This document shows, piece after piece, positions 1-10,525 of a DNA stretch of 64,000 bases (positions are counted from its first letter, which is position 1; every line of letters begins with the position of its first letter). The notes under the pieces are model-generated. The model had not been told where the DNA came from. It saw only the letters and a list, made by a program, of their open reading frames with translations, and made no database searches. The stretch covers positions 1-64,000 of the forward strand of contig CACKXH010000003.1 of assembly GCA_902604005.1 (NCBI GenBank), read 5' to 3'. The position numbers and the translations under genes were made by a program. The DNA is from an uncultured Pelagibacteraceae bacterium (GTDB lineage Bacteria; Pseudomonadota; Alphaproteobacteria; Pelagibacterales; Pelagibacteraceae).

Positions 1-8
1 GATATAGT

Positions 9-623
9 TTAACTTTTACCTGATGAAGTTCCTGCTGAAACAATAAACTTAGAAGCTTCTTCAAAACTCATATTTAAATGAATAACGTCATCAATTGGGA
101 ACATTAATAGAAAACCACTTGTGGGATTTGGAGTAGTAGGAATAAAAACATTAATTAATTTTTGTTTAGTTTTATCAGCCATTTCGGTTTTATTTTCTTT
201 AGTGGCGAAACCAACTGCCCAAACACCTTTTCTAGGATATTCAACAAGTACTACACTTTTTTTATCATTTTCTTTGTTAGAAAAAGTTTCGGTCATTTGT
301 AAAATTGCTGAATAAATTGTTCTTAAAAAAGGAATTCTTTTAAATAAATCATCAATTAATTTTAAAATTCTTTTTCCTAAAAAAGACAATGATAAACCAC
401 CTACGAATGTTATAAAAATTATTGAAATTAAAATCTCAATTCCAGGTATTGCGTAAGGAAGATAACTATTAGGGTTTATATTTTCTGGAATAATATTAGA
501 TGATATGGAAATAATAAATTTAGTTAGATATAATGTAAAACCAATTGGTATTAAAACAACCACTCCAGTAATGAAATAGTTTCTTAAAATAAGAGTTAAA
601 GATTTTTTTTTTTTATTTTTCAT
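9..623 (-). CDS. DUF502 family membrane protein
   Basis: A 204-residue membrane protein of unknown function that I place in the DUF502 family. Two hydrophobic segments, at about residues 14-36 and 58-82, are followed by a soluble domain carrying the family's most recognisable stretch, VFIPTTPNPTSG, near residue 160. A lysine-rich N-terminus (MKNKKKKS) fits a cytoplasmic start. The gene stands alone: the next gene is divergent, 114 bases away. Family members are widespread in Alphaproteobacteria without an assigned biochemical role, so I give no function. The stop lies 9 bases from the window start, so its downstream partner cannot be seen. Confidence 0.8.
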   Translation of the reverse strand: MKNKKKKSLTLILRNYFITGVVVLIPIGFTLYLTKFIISISSNIIPENINPNSYLPYAIPGIEILISIIFITFVGGLSLSFLGKRILKLIDDLFKRIPFLRTIYSAILQMTETFSNKENDKKSVVLVEYPRKGVWAVGFATKENKTEMADKTKQKLINVFIPTTPNPTSGFLLMFPIDDVIHLNMSFEEASKFIVSAGTSSGKS

Positions 624-737
624 TATCTGTCACTTAAAACTTGAGTAAATTACGAAAGAAATTGCTACTATGAATAAGATTAATAATATTTTATTATTTA
701 GATTCATTGAAAAATATAATATCAATGTTAGATCAAA

Positions 738-1562
738 ATGAATAGAAGAAAATTTTTATCATATGTGGGTTGTGGATGTTGTGGTTTCATTTTAAATTCA
801 TGTTCTACAGCACCTATAACTGAAAGAAGACAATTAAAGATTATTCCAGAATCCAAACTTAATGCCCAGGCAGCTCAAATCTACCAACAAGTTAAAGAAA
901 AAGAAAAATTAATAACCGATTCTAAATTAGATGAAATCAGAGATATTGGTAAAAAAATGGAAAATTCAATTGCAGAATATTTTTACCAAGCAAAATTAAA
1001 TGACCCTACTGCAAATTTTGATTGGGAATATATTTTAATAGATAATAAGAATGTTAGGAATGCATGGTGTATGCCTGGAGGTAAAATTGCTGTTTACTCT
1101 GGCATTTTAGATGTCACAAAAAATACTAATGGATTGGCTGCTGTTATGGGTCACGAGATTGCTCATGCTGTTGCCAAACATTCGGTTGAGAGAGCTAGCA
1201 GAGGAGCTGTTCTTAATGTCAGCACTCAAGTTATAGATATTTTATCAGGAGGAAAACTATCTACTGTAAATAGAACAACTGGAATGAATACTGTTGGTTT
1301 GCTGTCCCAACTTGGCCTTATGAATCCTTTTAATAGAAAACAAGAAACGGAAGCCGATTATCTTGGAATGATTTTTTCATCATTATCCGGTTATGACATA
1401 AGAGAAACTTCAAAAATTTGGGAAAGAATGAAAGAATTTAATAAAGGTAAAGAACCACCAGAGTTTATGAGCACACACCCATCATCAGATAATAGAATTA
1501 AAAAAATTAACGATTGGACAAACCAGATAATTATTGATTATCCACCAATTAACGCATCATAA
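738..1562 (+). CDS. M48 family zinc metalloprotease, probable lipoprotein
   Basis: A 274-residue peptidase of the M48 (Ste24/HtpX/LoiP-like) family, expected to act in periplasmic or outer-membrane protein quality control. The N-terminus has twin arginines (MNRRKF), a short hydrophobic stretch and a lipobox-like LNSC ending at Cys22, which suggests an exported lipoprotein. The zinc motif HEIAH is at residues 139-143, and the third ligand should be Glu203 in the ETEAD motif. A C-terminal STHPSSDNR stretch is typical of the family. It has its own short upstream region: TATAAT at 715-720 could be a -10, with no clear -35 and no ribosome binding site before ATG 738. Confidence 0.9.
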   Translation: MNRRKFLSYVGCGCCGFILNSCSTAPITERRQLKIIPESKLNAQAAQIYQQVKEKEKLITDSKLDEIRDIGKKMENSIAEYFYQAKLNDPTANFDWEYILIDNKNVRNAWCMPGGKIAVYSGILDVTKNTNGLAAVMGHEIAHAVAKHSVERASRGAVLNVSTQVIDILSGGKLSTVNRTTGMNTVGLLSQLGLMNPFNRKQETEADYLGMIFSSLSGYDIRETSKIWERMKEFNKGKEPPEFMSTHPSSDNRIKKINDWTNQIIIDYPPINAS

Positions 1563-1569
1563 ACATTAA

Positions 1570-1645
<76 letters not shown>

Positions 1646-1667
1646 ATTTTTGTATTGAATGACAACG

Positions 1668-1695
1668 TATATATAGAATTATTCAAATATTTCAA
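1668..1695 (-). promoter_or_regulatory. possible promoter of tRNA-Lys
   Basis: On the minus strand TTGAAA (1695-1690) is followed after 16 bases by TATATA (1673-1668), which would start transcription about 16 bases before the mature tRNA. In such AT-rich DNA chance matches are common, so this is a weak call. Confidence 0.35.
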
Positions 1696-1726
1696 ATAGG
1701 AATTTCTGAGACAAATAGTTTCTTAT

Positions 1727-2839
1727 TTACAACTTATTAATGTATTTATTATGAAAATCATCAAATGTTCCATTTTTAATATTTTTTCTAATTGAAGACA
1801 TTAATTCTTGATAAAAATTAATATTATGTAGAGTTAAAAGCATAGATCCAAGAATTTCATTTGTATTAAAAAGATGATTTAAATAATTTTTTGAATACTT
1901 ATTTAAACTTAGATTTTTACAATTTTCATCTAAGGGTCTATCATCATTTTGATATTTATTATTTTTAATATTTACTCTTCCGTTCCAAGTGAAAGCAAGA
2001 CCAGTTCTTCCTGATCTAGTAGGTAACACACAATCGAACATATCTATTCCCCTCTTTACAGCACCCAGGATGTCAGCAGGAGTGCCTACACCCATTAGAT
2101 AGTGAGGTTTATTTACTGGGAGCTCATCCTTGATATCATCCAAAACGCTAAACATTTCTTCCTGGGTTTCCCCAACTGCTAATCCTCCAATAGCAAATCC
2201 ATCAAAATCTATGTCCATAAGTTTATTCAAAGATTCAATTCTAAGGTCTTTAAATAAACCACCTTGTATAATACCAAAAAGACCTTTATGAGGATTATTT
2301 CCAAAAGCCTTTTTTGATCTTTCTGCCCAATACAAAGACAAATTCATTGATTCTTTAATTAAATCATAATCATTAGTTTTTTTGGGACATTCATCCATGA
2401 TCATTACAATATCTGAATTTAATTTAAGTTGAATTCTTATACTTTCTTCTGGACTAAGATAAAATTTTTTACCATCAATATGAGAATTAAATATTGCTCC
2501 TTTTTCTCTATCGATTTTATTTAATTTAGAAAGAGACATAACTTGAAAACCACCAGAATCTGTTAGTATTGGCAAATCACAATTCATAAATTGATGCAAG
2601 CCACCTACTCTTTGTATTCTATTAACACCAGGGCGTATCATTAAGTGATAAGTATTTCCTAAAATTATTTCAGTACCAGTTTTTTTAATATCATCAATTG
2701 TACATGCTTTAACAGTCGCTTGAGTTCCAACTGGCATAAATGCTGGAGTTTGAATATTGCCTCTATGAGTTTCAATAGATCCAAGTCTAGCGTATTTATC
2801 TTTATTTAATATTTTAAAGGCAAAATTTTTTAATGCCAT
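1727..2839 (-). CDS. tgt: tRNA-guanine transglycosylase (queuosine pathway)
   Basis: Bacterial Tgt exchanges guanine 34 of GUN-anticodon tRNAs for preQ1 on the way to queuosine. The 370-residue length is normal. Visible motifs include the general acid/base Asp in LTDSGGFQ (about residue 94), MDECPK near 149 and the nucleophile region FDCVLPTRSGR near 269. The zinc site is odd: family members have CxCxxC plus a later His, but here only Cys307 and His338 remain, and the second and third cysteines are Asn309 and Leu312. The fold and catalytic motifs look otherwise intact. It ends a minus-strand group with ppi, coaD, gyrA and ssb; the cyclophilin gene stops 6 bases upstream. Confidence 0.95.
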   Translation of the reverse strand: MALKNFAFKILNKDKYARLGSIETHRGNIQTPAFMPVGTQATVKACTIDDIKKTGTEIILGNTYHLMIRPGVNRIQRVGGLHQFMNCDLPILTDSGGFQVMSLSKLNKIDREKGAIFNSHIDGKKFYLSPEESIRIQLKLNSDIVMIMDECPKKTNDYDLIKESMNLSLYWAERSKKAFGNNPHKGLFGIIQGGLFKDLRIESLNKLMDIDFDGFAIGGLAVGETQEEMFSVLDDIKDELPVNKPHYLMGVGTPADILGAVKRGIDMFDCVLPTRSGRTGLAFTWNGRVNIKNNKYQNDDRPLDENCKNLSLNKYSKNYLNHLFNTNEILGSMLLTLHNINFYQELMSSIRKNIKNGTFDDFHNKYINKL

Positions 2840-2845
2840 TAATTT

Positions 2846-3406
2846 TTACAAAGATTTAAAACTGATTATCTTATCAGGATCTGAAACGGCTCCATTATTG
2901 TTTTCATCTCCACGCTTAATCTTGTCTATTATTTCCATACCCTCTATAACTTTACCAAAAACTGTATACTGTTTATCTAAAAAAGGAGCAGGCTTAAAAC
3001 AAATAAAAAATTGGCTATTTGCACTATCAGGATCTGAGGATCTTGCCATCGACAAAGTTCCTCTGTCATGTGGAAGACTGTTAAATTCCTGCTTTAAGTC
3101 AGGTAAATCTGAACCACCCATACCAGCTCTACTTAAATTAAAATCATCAGATGATGAATTGCCAAACTTTACATCACCAGTTTGAGCCATAAAACCGTCA
3201 ATCACTCTATGAAAAACAACATTATCATATTTACCTGAATCAGCTAATTCCTTAATTCTTTTGACATGATTTGGTGCTACATCATCAAATAATTCAATTT
3301 TTACATCTCCATCTTTTAATTTTAAAATCATTACATTCTCCTCTGACATTGTTGGGTTGATTAATAAAAACAAAAAAAGCAATAAACTTACAAAAAAATT
3401 ATTCAT
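2846..3406 (-). CDS. peptidyl-prolyl cis-trans isomerase, cyclophilin type, exported
   Basis: A 186-residue cyclophilin catalysing proline isomerisation during protein folding. A signal peptide at residues 1-21 (hydrophobic run ending near NPTMSEE) directs it to the periplasm, unlike cytosolic PpiB. The catalytic domain shows VVFHRVIDGFMAQTGD with the active-site Arg, then SQFFICF and the FGKVIEGM stretch. It lies between coaD, which it overlaps by 8 bases at its start, and tgt, so it probably belongs to one minus-strand transcription unit. Confidence 0.93.
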   Translation of the reverse strand: MNNFFVSLLLFLFLLINPTMSEENVMILKLKDGDVKIELFDDVAPNHVKRIKELADSGKYDNVVFHRVIDGFMAQTGDVKFGNSSSDDFNLSRAGMGGSDLPDLKQEFNSLPHDRGTLSMARSSDPDSANSQFFICFKPAPFLDKQYTVFGKVIEGMEIIDKIKRGDENNNGAVSDPDKIISFKSL

Positions 3407-3893
3407 ATTTTTTTTTTAAAGATTTAATAGTGCTTTTTGTAGTAAATTTTTTTATATCGCCTTTTAGTTTAACAATTTCTTTAACAAATTTAGAGGATAT
3501 AATTTGATTTTCTACATCTGACATTAGAAATAAAGTTTCAATGTTATTATTCAATTTTCTATTCATTCCTGCTAGTTGAAATTCATATTCGAAATCTGAT
3601 ACAGCTCTTAATCCTCTTAAAATTATATTTGATTTATATTTCTTGCATAAATCAGTCGTTAAAGATGTAAATGAGATAATTGTAATTTTTTTTTTACTTA
3701 ATTTCAAATCAGAAAATAAAGCTTTCTTTACTATTTCAATTCTTTCGAATGAATCAAAAAGATAATTTTTATTATCTACATCAGAAACAGCTACAACTAT
3801 TTTATCAAATAATTTGAGCCCTTTTTTAATTACATCAATATGACCTAAAGTTATTGGATCAAACGTACCAGGATAAATTGCTACCTTATTCAT
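3399..3893 (-). CDS. coaD: phosphopantetheine adenylyltransferase
   Basis: CoaD transfers AMP from ATP to 4'-phosphopantetheine, the penultimate step of coenzyme A synthesis, in the cytosol. The 164-residue length matches the family. The nucleotidyltransferase TxxH signature is TLGHIDVI near residue 16, after the start AIYPGTFDP. The ILRGLRAVSDFEYE segment near 90 and the ISSKFVKEI segment near 130 are family hallmarks. Its first base shares position 3893 with the gyrA stop codon, so the two are translationally linked. Downstream it overlaps the cyclophilin gene. Confidence 0.96.
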   Translation of the reverse strand: MNKVAIYPGTFDPITLGHIDVIKKGLKLFDKIVVAVSDVDNKNYLFDSFERIEIVKKALFSDLKLSKKKITIISFTSLTTDLCKKYKSNIILRGLRAVSDFEYEFQLAGMNRKLNNNIETLFLMSDVENQIISSKFVKEIVKLKGDIKKFTTKSTIKSLKKKYE

Positions 3894-6469
3894 TAAACTA
3901 AATTATCATCGATTTTATCAGCTGATACAACTTTTTCTTCTCCTGATAATTTAATAATTCTAACTCCTTGAGTATTTCTTCCAGCAGTTCTGATTTCTTT
4001 TACTGCAATTCTAATAACCCTACCTTTATTTGTAGAAATTAGAATTTCATCACCATCAAAAACCGGGAACGATGACGATATATTACCATTTCTTGGAGAG
4101 TTTATGATACCAATGATACCTTTTCCTCCTCGATTTGTAACTCGATAATCTGTATGAGGAGTCTTTTTACCAAAACCATTTTCTGTAATTGATAAAATAA
4201 ACTTTTCTACAGCTTTTAATTCTGATTTTGCATCTTTAGATTTTCCATTTCTTAATTTATTTGTGTTATCAATGATTGATAAAGAGACAATTTGATCCCC
4301 AGGTGCTAAAACTACCCCTCTTATACCTTTGGAAGATCTACCTTTAAAAACTCTTAATTTTTTAGATTCAAATCTAATACATTTACCCAATTTAGTGCTT
4401 AGCATAATATCTTGATCATCTTTACAAATTTTAACCCCAACAATTTTATCATTTGAGTCAAGTTTCATGGCTATTTTTCCTGCAGAATTTATTGAGGAAA
4501 AATCTTCAAGACTATTTTTTCTAATTTTACCCTCTGCAGTAGCAAAAACAATTTGATAATTTTTTAACTCAGAATCATCATCAGGAAAAGGCATTATAGA
4601 GCTAATTGATTGATGATTTTTTAAAGGTAAAATATTGAATAGAGATTTTCCCTTAGAAGATGCTGAACCTTCAGGTATTTTCCAGGCTTTAATTCGATAA
4701 ACCAAACCTTCTGTTGAAAAAAATAATACTGAAGTATGAGTATTAACAGATAATGTTTGAACAACTGAGTCTTCGTTTCTTGTAGTAATACCTGTTTTTC
4801 CTTTTCCTCCTCTTTTTTGAATCTTGACACTATTTAACGATCCTCTCTTTATATAGCCTTGTAGTGTAACAGTTATTAATACAGATTGTTTTTGAATAGT
4901 TTCTTCAATATCATAATTCAGAACAGCATCAATTATTTTTGTTCTTCTTGGTATTGAGTATTTTTCTTTTATATTTTTTAGTTCTTCACTTATAACTTTT
5001 TGTAGTTCTTTTTTTGAAGAAATTATTTTTTTAAATTTAGATATTAATTCTGATAATTTTTTAATTTCTACTTCTATTTCATTAATACCTAATGCTGTTA
5101 ACTTTTGTAATCTAAGCTCTAAGATTGCATTCACTTGCAATTCAGTAAATGAATATGTTCCTTTAATTTTTTTTCCTTCGACTAAAGAAATAATTTTTTG
5201 AGATTTATTAATTTTCCATTTAGTTTTTAAAATTGAATTCTTGGCATCTTCTGGAGTCTTTGAACCTCTAATAATTTTTATAACCTTATCTAAATTTTCT
5301 ACAGATACAGATAAACCTATTAATATATGAGCTCTTTCCTCCGCCTTTTGTAAATCAAATTTTGTTTTTTTAATAACTACATCTTCTCTAAAAGTTAAAA
5401 AATTTGTTAAAAAATCTTTTAAATTACAAGTTTCAGGTCTACCTTCAACGATTGCCAATGTATTAAAGCCAAAAGAACTTTCTATTTGAGTATTTTTATA
5501 TAACTGTCGTTTTACAGTCTCGGGTTCTATTCCATTTCTCAAATCTATTGATACTCTTATACCTTCTCTATTAGACTCATCTCTTATATCTTTTATCCCC
5601 TCAATTTTTTTTTCTCTAACTAGTTGAGCTATTCTTTCATTTAAAACTGACTTATTCACTTGATAAGGTATCGATGTAATAACAAGTCTCTCTCTTCCAT
5701 TTTTTAGACTCTCAATGGAAATTTCACCTCTAATTTTAAAAGACCCTCTACCTTTATTATAACCTTGTTTAATTATATCTTTACCAATTATAACACCTCC
5801 TGTTGGAAAATCTGGGCCAGGAATATGTTTCATTAATTCTTTAATTTTTATATCTTTATTATCTATTAAGGCTAAAGCTCCATCAATTACTTCACCTAGA
5901 TTATGAGGTGGTATACTTGTCGCCATTCCCACTGCTATTCCTCCAGCACCATTGACTAATAAATTTGGAAATTGGGCTGGTAAAACTGATGGTTCTTTTT
6001 CAGTTTCGTCATAATTACTTTTAAAATTTACAGTATTTTTTTCAATATCATCTATTAAAAATTGGGAAACTTTAGATAATCTTGTTTCTGTGTATCTCAT
6101 TGCTGCTGCAGGATCACCATCAATAGAACCAAAATTTCCTTGACCATCAACTAAAGGTAAACTCATTGAAAAATCTTGTACCATGCGTACTAAAGCATCA
6201 TAAACAGATTGATCACCATGAGGATGATATTTACCTATTACATCACCAACTATTCTTGCAGATTTTCTGTATTGTTTTGACCAGTCATATCCTCCTTTGT
6301 ACATAGCATACAAAATTCTTCTATGAACAGGTTTTAAACCATCTCTGATATCTGGAAGAGCTCTACTTACTATTACACTCATTGCATAAGAGAGATAAGA
6401 TGAGCTCATCTCATCATGCATTGATATTAATTTAATATTTTTATCTTCAGGAACTTCAGTTTTTTGCAT
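3893..6469 (-). CDS. gyrA: DNA gyrase subunit A
   Basis: GyrA with GyrB introduces negative supercoils into DNA. At 858 residues it is full length. The breakage-reunion domain has the active-site Tyr at about 126 in AMRYTETR. The C-terminal beta-pinwheel carries a GyrA box, QKRGGKG, near residue 560. In the quinolone pocket the E. coli Ser83 position is Gln87 here, followed by Ser88, while Asp91 (E. coli Asp87) is kept. It follows ssb by 5 bases and runs into coaD. I see no insertion or fusion, and the choice of gyrA over parC rests on the GyrA box and length. Confidence 0.96.
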   Translation of the reverse strand: MQKTEVPEDKNIKLISMHDEMSSSYLSYAMSVIVSRALPDIRDGLKPVHRRILYAMYKGGYDWSKQYRKSARIVGDVIGKYHPHGDQSVYDALVRMVQDFSMSLPLVDGQGNFGSIDGDPAAAMRYTETRLSKVSQFLIDDIEKNTVNFKSNYDETEKEPSVLPAQFPNLLVNGAGGIAVGMATSIPPHNLGEVIDGALALIDNKDIKIKELMKHIPGPDFPTGGVIIGKDIIKQGYNKGRGSFKIRGEISIESLKNGRERLVITSIPYQVNKSVLNERIAQLVREKKIEGIKDIRDESNREGIRVSIDLRNGIEPETVKRQLYKNTQIESSFGFNTLAIVEGRPETCNLKDFLTNFLTFREDVVIKKTKFDLQKAEERAHILIGLSVSVENLDKVIKIIRGSKTPEDAKNSILKTKWKINKSQKIISLVEGKKIKGTYSFTELQVNAILELRLQKLTALGINEIEVEIKKLSELISKFKKIISSKKELQKVISEELKNIKEKYSIPRRTKIIDAVLNYDIEETIQKQSVLITVTLQGYIKRGSLNSVKIQKRGGKGKTGITTRNEDSVVQTLSVNTHTSVLFFSTEGLVYRIKAWKIPEGSASSKGKSLFNILPLKNHQSISSIMPFPDDDSELKNYQIVFATAEGKIRKNSLEDFSSINSAGKIAMKLDSNDKIVGVKICKDDQDIMLSTKLGKCIRFESKKLRVFKGRSSKGIRGVVLAPGDQIVSLSIIDNTNKLRNGKSKDAKSELKAVEKFILSITENGFGKKTPHTDYRVTNRGGKGIIGIINSPRNGNISSSFPVFDGDEILISTNKGRVIRIAVKEIRTAGRNTQGVRIIKLSGEEKVVSADKIDDNLV

Positions 6470-6474
6470 AAATA

Positions 6475-6930
6475 TTAAAATGGAATTTCATCATCCATGT
6501 CATTTGATATTTGAGACATGTCCTCATTATTATTTGACGATTGAGTAGTATCCTTTGAAATTCCTCCTCCAGAATTTCCACCACCTAACATTGTCAATGA
6601 AGAGTTGTAGCCTTGAATAACAACTTCTGTTGAATATTTGTCTTGTCCAGACTGTTCATCTTTCCATTTTCTAGTTGCAATTTGTCCTTCAACATAAATT
6701 TGAGCACCTTTCTTTAAATATTGTTGAACAACGTTTACTAAACCATCATTAAATACAACTATACGGTGCCATTCAGTTTTTTCTTTTTTTTCACCAGTAT
6801 TTTTGTCTTTCCAAGATTGACTTGTAGCAAGGCTTAATCTAGCTACACTTTTTCCATTAACCATTTGTTTGATTTCTGGGTCTGCGCCCAAACGACCAAT
6901 TAAAAGTACTTTATTTAAACTTCCAGCCAT
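6475..6930 (-). CDS. ssb: single-stranded DNA-binding protein
   Basis: SSB coats single-stranded DNA at forks and repair sites and recruits partners through its acidic tail. The 151-residue protein has an OB-fold domain (about residues 5-110, start [16 protein letters not shown]), then a Gly/Ser/Asn linker, and ends in the classical DDEIPF tip. It is first in the ssb-gyrA-coaD string and is divergent from uvrA across a 90-base AT-rich gap, where I see no LexA-type operator. Confidence 0.97.
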   Translation of the reverse strand: MAGSLNKVLLIGRLGADPEIKQMVNGKSVARLSLATSQSWKDKNTGEKKEKTEWHRIVVFNDGLVNVVQQYLKKGAQIYVEGQIATRKWKDEQSGQDKYSTEVVIQGYNSSLTMLGGGNSGGGISKDTTQSSNNNEDMSQISNDMDDEIPF

Positions 6931-7020
6931 AATATTTTAATATTTATTAATTTAATTAATTAGAACTATATCACAATTTACTCTGAATATTAATTTTATT
7001 AAGTCAAAGCAACTAAAATT

Positions 7021-9876
7021 ATGATTAAAAAGATACTTATTAAGGGTGCTAAAGAACATAATTTGAAGAATATTTCTTTAGAAATTCCTAAAGATAAATT
7101 TGTTGTAATAACTGGTTTATCTGGGTCAGGAAAATCCTCTCTAGCTTTTGATACTGTCTACGCTGAAGGTCAAAGAAGATATGTAGAAAGCTTGTCAGCT
7201 TATGCAAGACAATTTTTGGATAAAATGAAAAAGCCGAACGTTGATTTAATTGAAGGATTAAGTCCCGCAATATCTATAGAACAAAAAAATACCTCGAAAA
7301 ATCCTCGTTCTACAGTTGCTACGGTAACTGAAATTTATGATTATATGAGAGTTCTTTATGCGAGAGCTGGTATACCTTTTTCTCCATTTACTGGAAAACC
7401 TATTGAATCTCAAACAGTAAGTCAAATAGTGGACAAGATCAAACAACTTCCAAAAAAATCAACAATTTATCTTTATGCTCCTGTAGTCAGAGGTCGTAAA
7501 GGTGAATACAAAAAAGAAATATTAGCTTATAAAAAAAGAGGTTTTAGAAAAATTAAGATTGATGAAGTTTTATATGAAATTGAAAAAGTTCCAGAATTAA
7601 ACAAAAAAGTAAAACATGATATCTCAATTCTAGTTGATAGAATTGTTCTTAATTCTTCCTTGGGTAATAGATTAGCAGAAAGTATTGAAACATCTATCAA
7701 TTTAGCGAATGGTTTGCTCTTTGCTGAATATGAAGATGAAACATTACCAAAGAAATTTAGAAAATCAGAAAAATTAATATTTTCTACAAAATTTGCATGT
7801 CCAGAAAGTGGTTTTACTATTGAAGAAATAGAACCAAGATTATTTTCTTTCAATAGTCCATTTGGAGCTTGTGAAGAATGTGAGGGTATAGGTATAAAGC
7901 TAAATGTTGATCCAAATTTAGTTATACCTAATGAAAAAAAAAGTATTGCAGATGGAGCAATAGAACCGTGGGCTAAAACCACTACTATGTATTATGCTCA
8001 AACTTTATCATCACTTGCTAAACATTATAATTTTTCATTAGAAGATAAATGGTCAAAACTATCAAAAAAAATTAAAGATATAATTCTTTATGGTTCAGAT
8101 GACGAAGAAATAAAATTCACATATGATGATGGATATGAGAAATATTCACATAAGAAAACTTTTGAAGGAGTTATTAATAATTTGGAAAGAAGATATCTCG
8201 AAACTGATAGTGATTGGAAAAGGGAAGAAATTTCACAATACCAATCTGATACAAAATGTGAAAGATGTAATGGTCATAGACTAAAAGATGAGGCGCTCTG
8301 TGTAAAAATAGATGGTTTACATATAAGTGAAGTTACTGAAAAATCAATTTTGGATGCTGCAAAATGGTTTAATAATCTTAAAAACACTCTAGATAAAAAA
8401 CAAATTAAAATAGCTGAGCATATTCTAAAAGAAATCAATGAAAGATTAAATTTTTTATTAAATGTTGGCCTAGATTATCTAACTCTTTCAAGAGAATCAG
8501 GAACACTTTCTGGTGGTGAAGCTCAAAGAATCAGACTTGCTTCGCAAATAGGTTCAGGTTTAACAGGAGTTTTATACGTCTTAGATGAACCATCTATAGG
8601 CTTACATCAAAAAGACAATGTAAAACTTATTAATGCTTTAAAGAGATTAAGAGATTTAGGTAACACAGTAATAGTTGTTGAGCATGATACCGAAACAATG
8701 GAAAATGCTGATCACATAATTGATCTTGGCCCAGAAGCTGGCAATAATGGAGGCGAAATAGTTGCTCAAGGAACTTTCAATGAAATAAGTAAAAATCAAA
8801 ACAGTATTACCGGAAAATATCTTTCAAATAAATTAAAAATTAACATTCCACAAAAAAGAAGATTAGCGAAAAATGGTAGATTTTTAGAAATTACAGGAGC
8901 TACTGGTAATAATTTAGACAATGTTAATTTAAAGATACCGCTGGGTAGTTTAACTTGTGTAACAGGCGTATCGGGAAGTGGTAAATCAACATTAGTTTTG
9001 CAAACTTTATATAACGCATTGAACTTAACTTTAAATAATAATAAATCTAGAAAAATTCCAAAACCATTTAAAGGATTTAAAGGCACTGAGCTAATTGATA
9101 AAATTATAGATATTGACCAATCTCCTATTGGAAGAACTCCAAGATCCAATCCTGCTACTTATACTGGTGCCTTTGGTCCAATAAGAGATTGGTTTACTAG
9201 TTTACCAGAGTCTAAAACACGAGGATATAAACCTGGTAGATTTTCATTTAATGTGAGAGGTGGAAGATGTGAAGCTTGCGAAGGTGATGGTGTTATTACA
9301 TACGAAATGCATTTTCTTCCTGATGTCTATATACAATGCGATGAATGTAAAGGAACAAGATATAATAGAGAGACACTTGAAATAAAATTTAAAGATAAAA
9401 GTATTGCTGATGTTTTGAACATGACAGTTGATGAAGGATGCGATTACTTTGAAAATATATCTAATATAAAAACTAAATTATTAACTTTAAAAAAAGTAGG
9501 TTTAGGATATATAAAAATTGGCCAACAGGCCACTACCTTATCGGGTGGCGAAGCTCAAAGAATAAAATTGGCCAAAGAATTATCTAAAAGATCTACTGGA
9601 AGAACAATGTATATCCTAGATGAACCGACTACTGGATTGCATCAACATGATATAAAGAAATTACTGGAAATTCTTCATACGTTTGTTTCTCTGGGCAATA
9701 CAGTCGTAGTAATTGAACATAATTTAGATGTAATTAAAACAGCTGATTATATTGTAGATATGGGTCCTGAAGGTGGCGTAAAAGGTGGAAAAATTATTGC
9801 TGAGGGGAAACCTGAAGAAATATGTAAAAATGGTCAAAGTTACACAGGAAAATTTTTAAAACCTCTTTTAAATTAA
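7021..9876 (+). CDS. uvrA: excinuclease ABC subunit A
   Basis: UvrA is the damage-sensing ATPase of nucleotide excision repair and loads UvrB. At 951 residues it has the complete double ABC architecture: Walker [10 protein letters not shown] near residue 32 and GVSGSGKST near 645, two signature motifs (LSGGEAQRI, each near the end of its half), and zinc modules with CEACEGDG and CDECKGTRY near 750. The first zinc finger begins CPESG, lacking one canonical Cys, which I believe is usual in Alphaproteobacteria. It is monocistronic or heads the short unit with the following membrane protein, 46 bases downstream. Confidence 0.98.
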   Translation: MIKKILIKGAKEHNLKNISLEIPKDKFVVITGLSGSGKSSLAFDTVYAEGQRRYVESLSAYARQFLDKMKKPNVDLIEGLSPAISIEQKNTSKNPRSTVATVTEIYDYMRVLYARAGIPFSPFTGKPIESQTVSQIVDKIKQLPKKSTIYLYAPVVRGRKGEYKKEILAYKKRGFRKIKIDEVLYEIEKVPELNKKVKHDISILVDRIVLNSSLGNRLAESIETSINLANGLLFAEYEDETLPKKFRKSEKLIFSTKFACPESGFTIEEIEPRLFSFNSPFGACEECEGIGIKLNVDPNLVIPNEKKSIADGAIEPWAKTTTMYYAQTLSSLAKHYNFSLEDKWSKLSKKIKDIILYGSDDEEIKFTYDDGYEKYSHKKTFEGVINNLERRYLETDSDWKREEISQYQSDTKCERCNGHRLKDEALCVKIDGLHISEVTEKSILDAAKWFNNLKNTLDKKQIKIAEHILKEINERLNFLLNVGLDYLTLSRESGTLSGGEAQRIRLASQIGSGLTGVLYVLDEPSIGLHQKDNVKLINALKRLRDLGNTVIVVEHDTETMENADHIIDLGPEAGNNGGEIVAQGTFNEISKNQNSITGKYLSNKLKINIPQKRRLAKNGRFLEITGATGNNLDNVNLKIPLGSLTCVTGVSGSGKSTLVLQTLYNALNLTLNNNKSRKIPKPFKGFKGTELIDKIIDIDQSPIGRTPRSNPATYTGAFGPIRDWFTSLPESKTRGYKPGRFSFNVRGGRCEACEGDGVITYEMHFLPDVYIQCDECKGTRYNRETLEIKFKDKSIADVLNMTVDEGCDYFENISNIKTKLLTLKKVGLGYIKIGQQATTLSGGEAQRIKLAKELSKRSTGRTMYILDEPTTGLHQHDIKKLLEILHTFVSLGNTVVVIEHNLDVIKTADYIVDMGPEGGVKGGKIIAEGKPEEICKNGQSYTGKFLKPLLN

Positions 9877-9885
9877 AAAAAATTA

Positions 9886-9916
9886 TTGTTATATTTTATT
9901 AAAATTAGTATATAAT
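9886..9916 (+). promoter_or_regulatory. candidate promoter giving a leaderless mRNA
   Basis: TTGTTA (9886-9891) is followed by TATATA (9909, 17-base spacer) overlapping TATAAT (9911-9916). Either -10 would put the transcription start within about 2 bases of ATG 9923. There is no ribosome binding site between, which supports a leaderless message. Confidence 0.5.
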
Positions 9917-9922
9917 TTAATA

Positions 9923-10525
9923 ATGGGAAATATTCTTTCATCTTTATCTAAAACTATTCATACATCATTAGCCTTAGCTATTGTTTTATTTTTAGGTTTA
10001 TTTTATCAAAATGATGGGTTCAGTTTTGATAGAAATTTTTGGAGTTGGATAGCAAGGTATACTCACGTTGTAGTTGGAATAATGTGGATTGGATTATTAT
10101 GGTACTTTAATTTTGTTCAAATACCTAATATGTCAAAAATACCTGATGAACAAAAACCAGCTATAGGTAAAATTATAGCCCCAGCTGCTCTTTTCTACTT
10201 TAGATGGGCTGCTGCTTTTACAATATTATCAGGATTAATACTTGCTGGTCTAAATGGATATTTACATGATGCGATGACCTTAAGTATTGGGTCAGGAGTG
10301 CCAAAACATACTGCAATTGGAATTGGTATGTGGCTAGGCGTGATTATGGCATTTAATGTTTGGTTCGTTATTTGGCCAAATCAAAAGAGAGCTTTAGGTA
10401 TAGTTGAGTGTGAGCCAGAACTAAAATTAAAATCAGCAAAAACAGCGATGTTATTTTCAAGAACAAATACATTATTATCATTACCTATGCTTCTCACAAT
10501 GGTAATTGCTCAAAATTTATATTAA
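9923..10525 (+). CDS. PuuD-like (urate hydroxylase type) membrane protein, no cytochrome domain
   Basis: A 200-residue integral membrane protein resembling the membrane part of PuuD/DUF989 urate hydroxylases. Hydrophobic segments lie at about residues 12-26, 40-63, 92-112, 127-150 and 180-198, with conserved-looking WIARYTHVVVGIMWIG and FFRW-like (FYFRWAA) motifs containing a His and aromatic residues. Full PuuD proteins carry a C-terminal cytochrome c; here the protein stops after the last membrane segment and no CXXCH is present. No purine genes are nearby, so urate is not a safe substrate. Its last 4 bases overlap the end of convergent secF. Start chosen at 9923; no Shine-Dalgarno sequence. 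Confidence 0.7.
   Translation: MGNILSSLSKTIHTSLALAIVLFLGLFYQNDGFSFDRNFWSWIARYTHVVVGIMWIGLLWYFNFVQIPNMSKIPDEQKPAIGKIIAPAALFYFRWAAAFTILSGLILAGLNGYLHDAMTLSIGSGVPKHTAIGIGMWLGVIMAFNVWFVIWPNQKRALGIVECEPELKLKSAKTAMLFSRTNTLLSLPMLLTMVIAQNLY

Noticed and set aside
6931-7020. SOS (LexA) operator between ssb and uvrA
   Set aside because: I looked for GAAC/GTTC half-sites at 7-base spacing; only a single GAAC near 6962 is present, without a partner.
7800-7900. UvrA first zinc finger missing a cysteine (CPES)
   Set aside because: I believe a CPxS form is normal in alphaproteobacterial UvrA, so it is not a defect particular to this gene.
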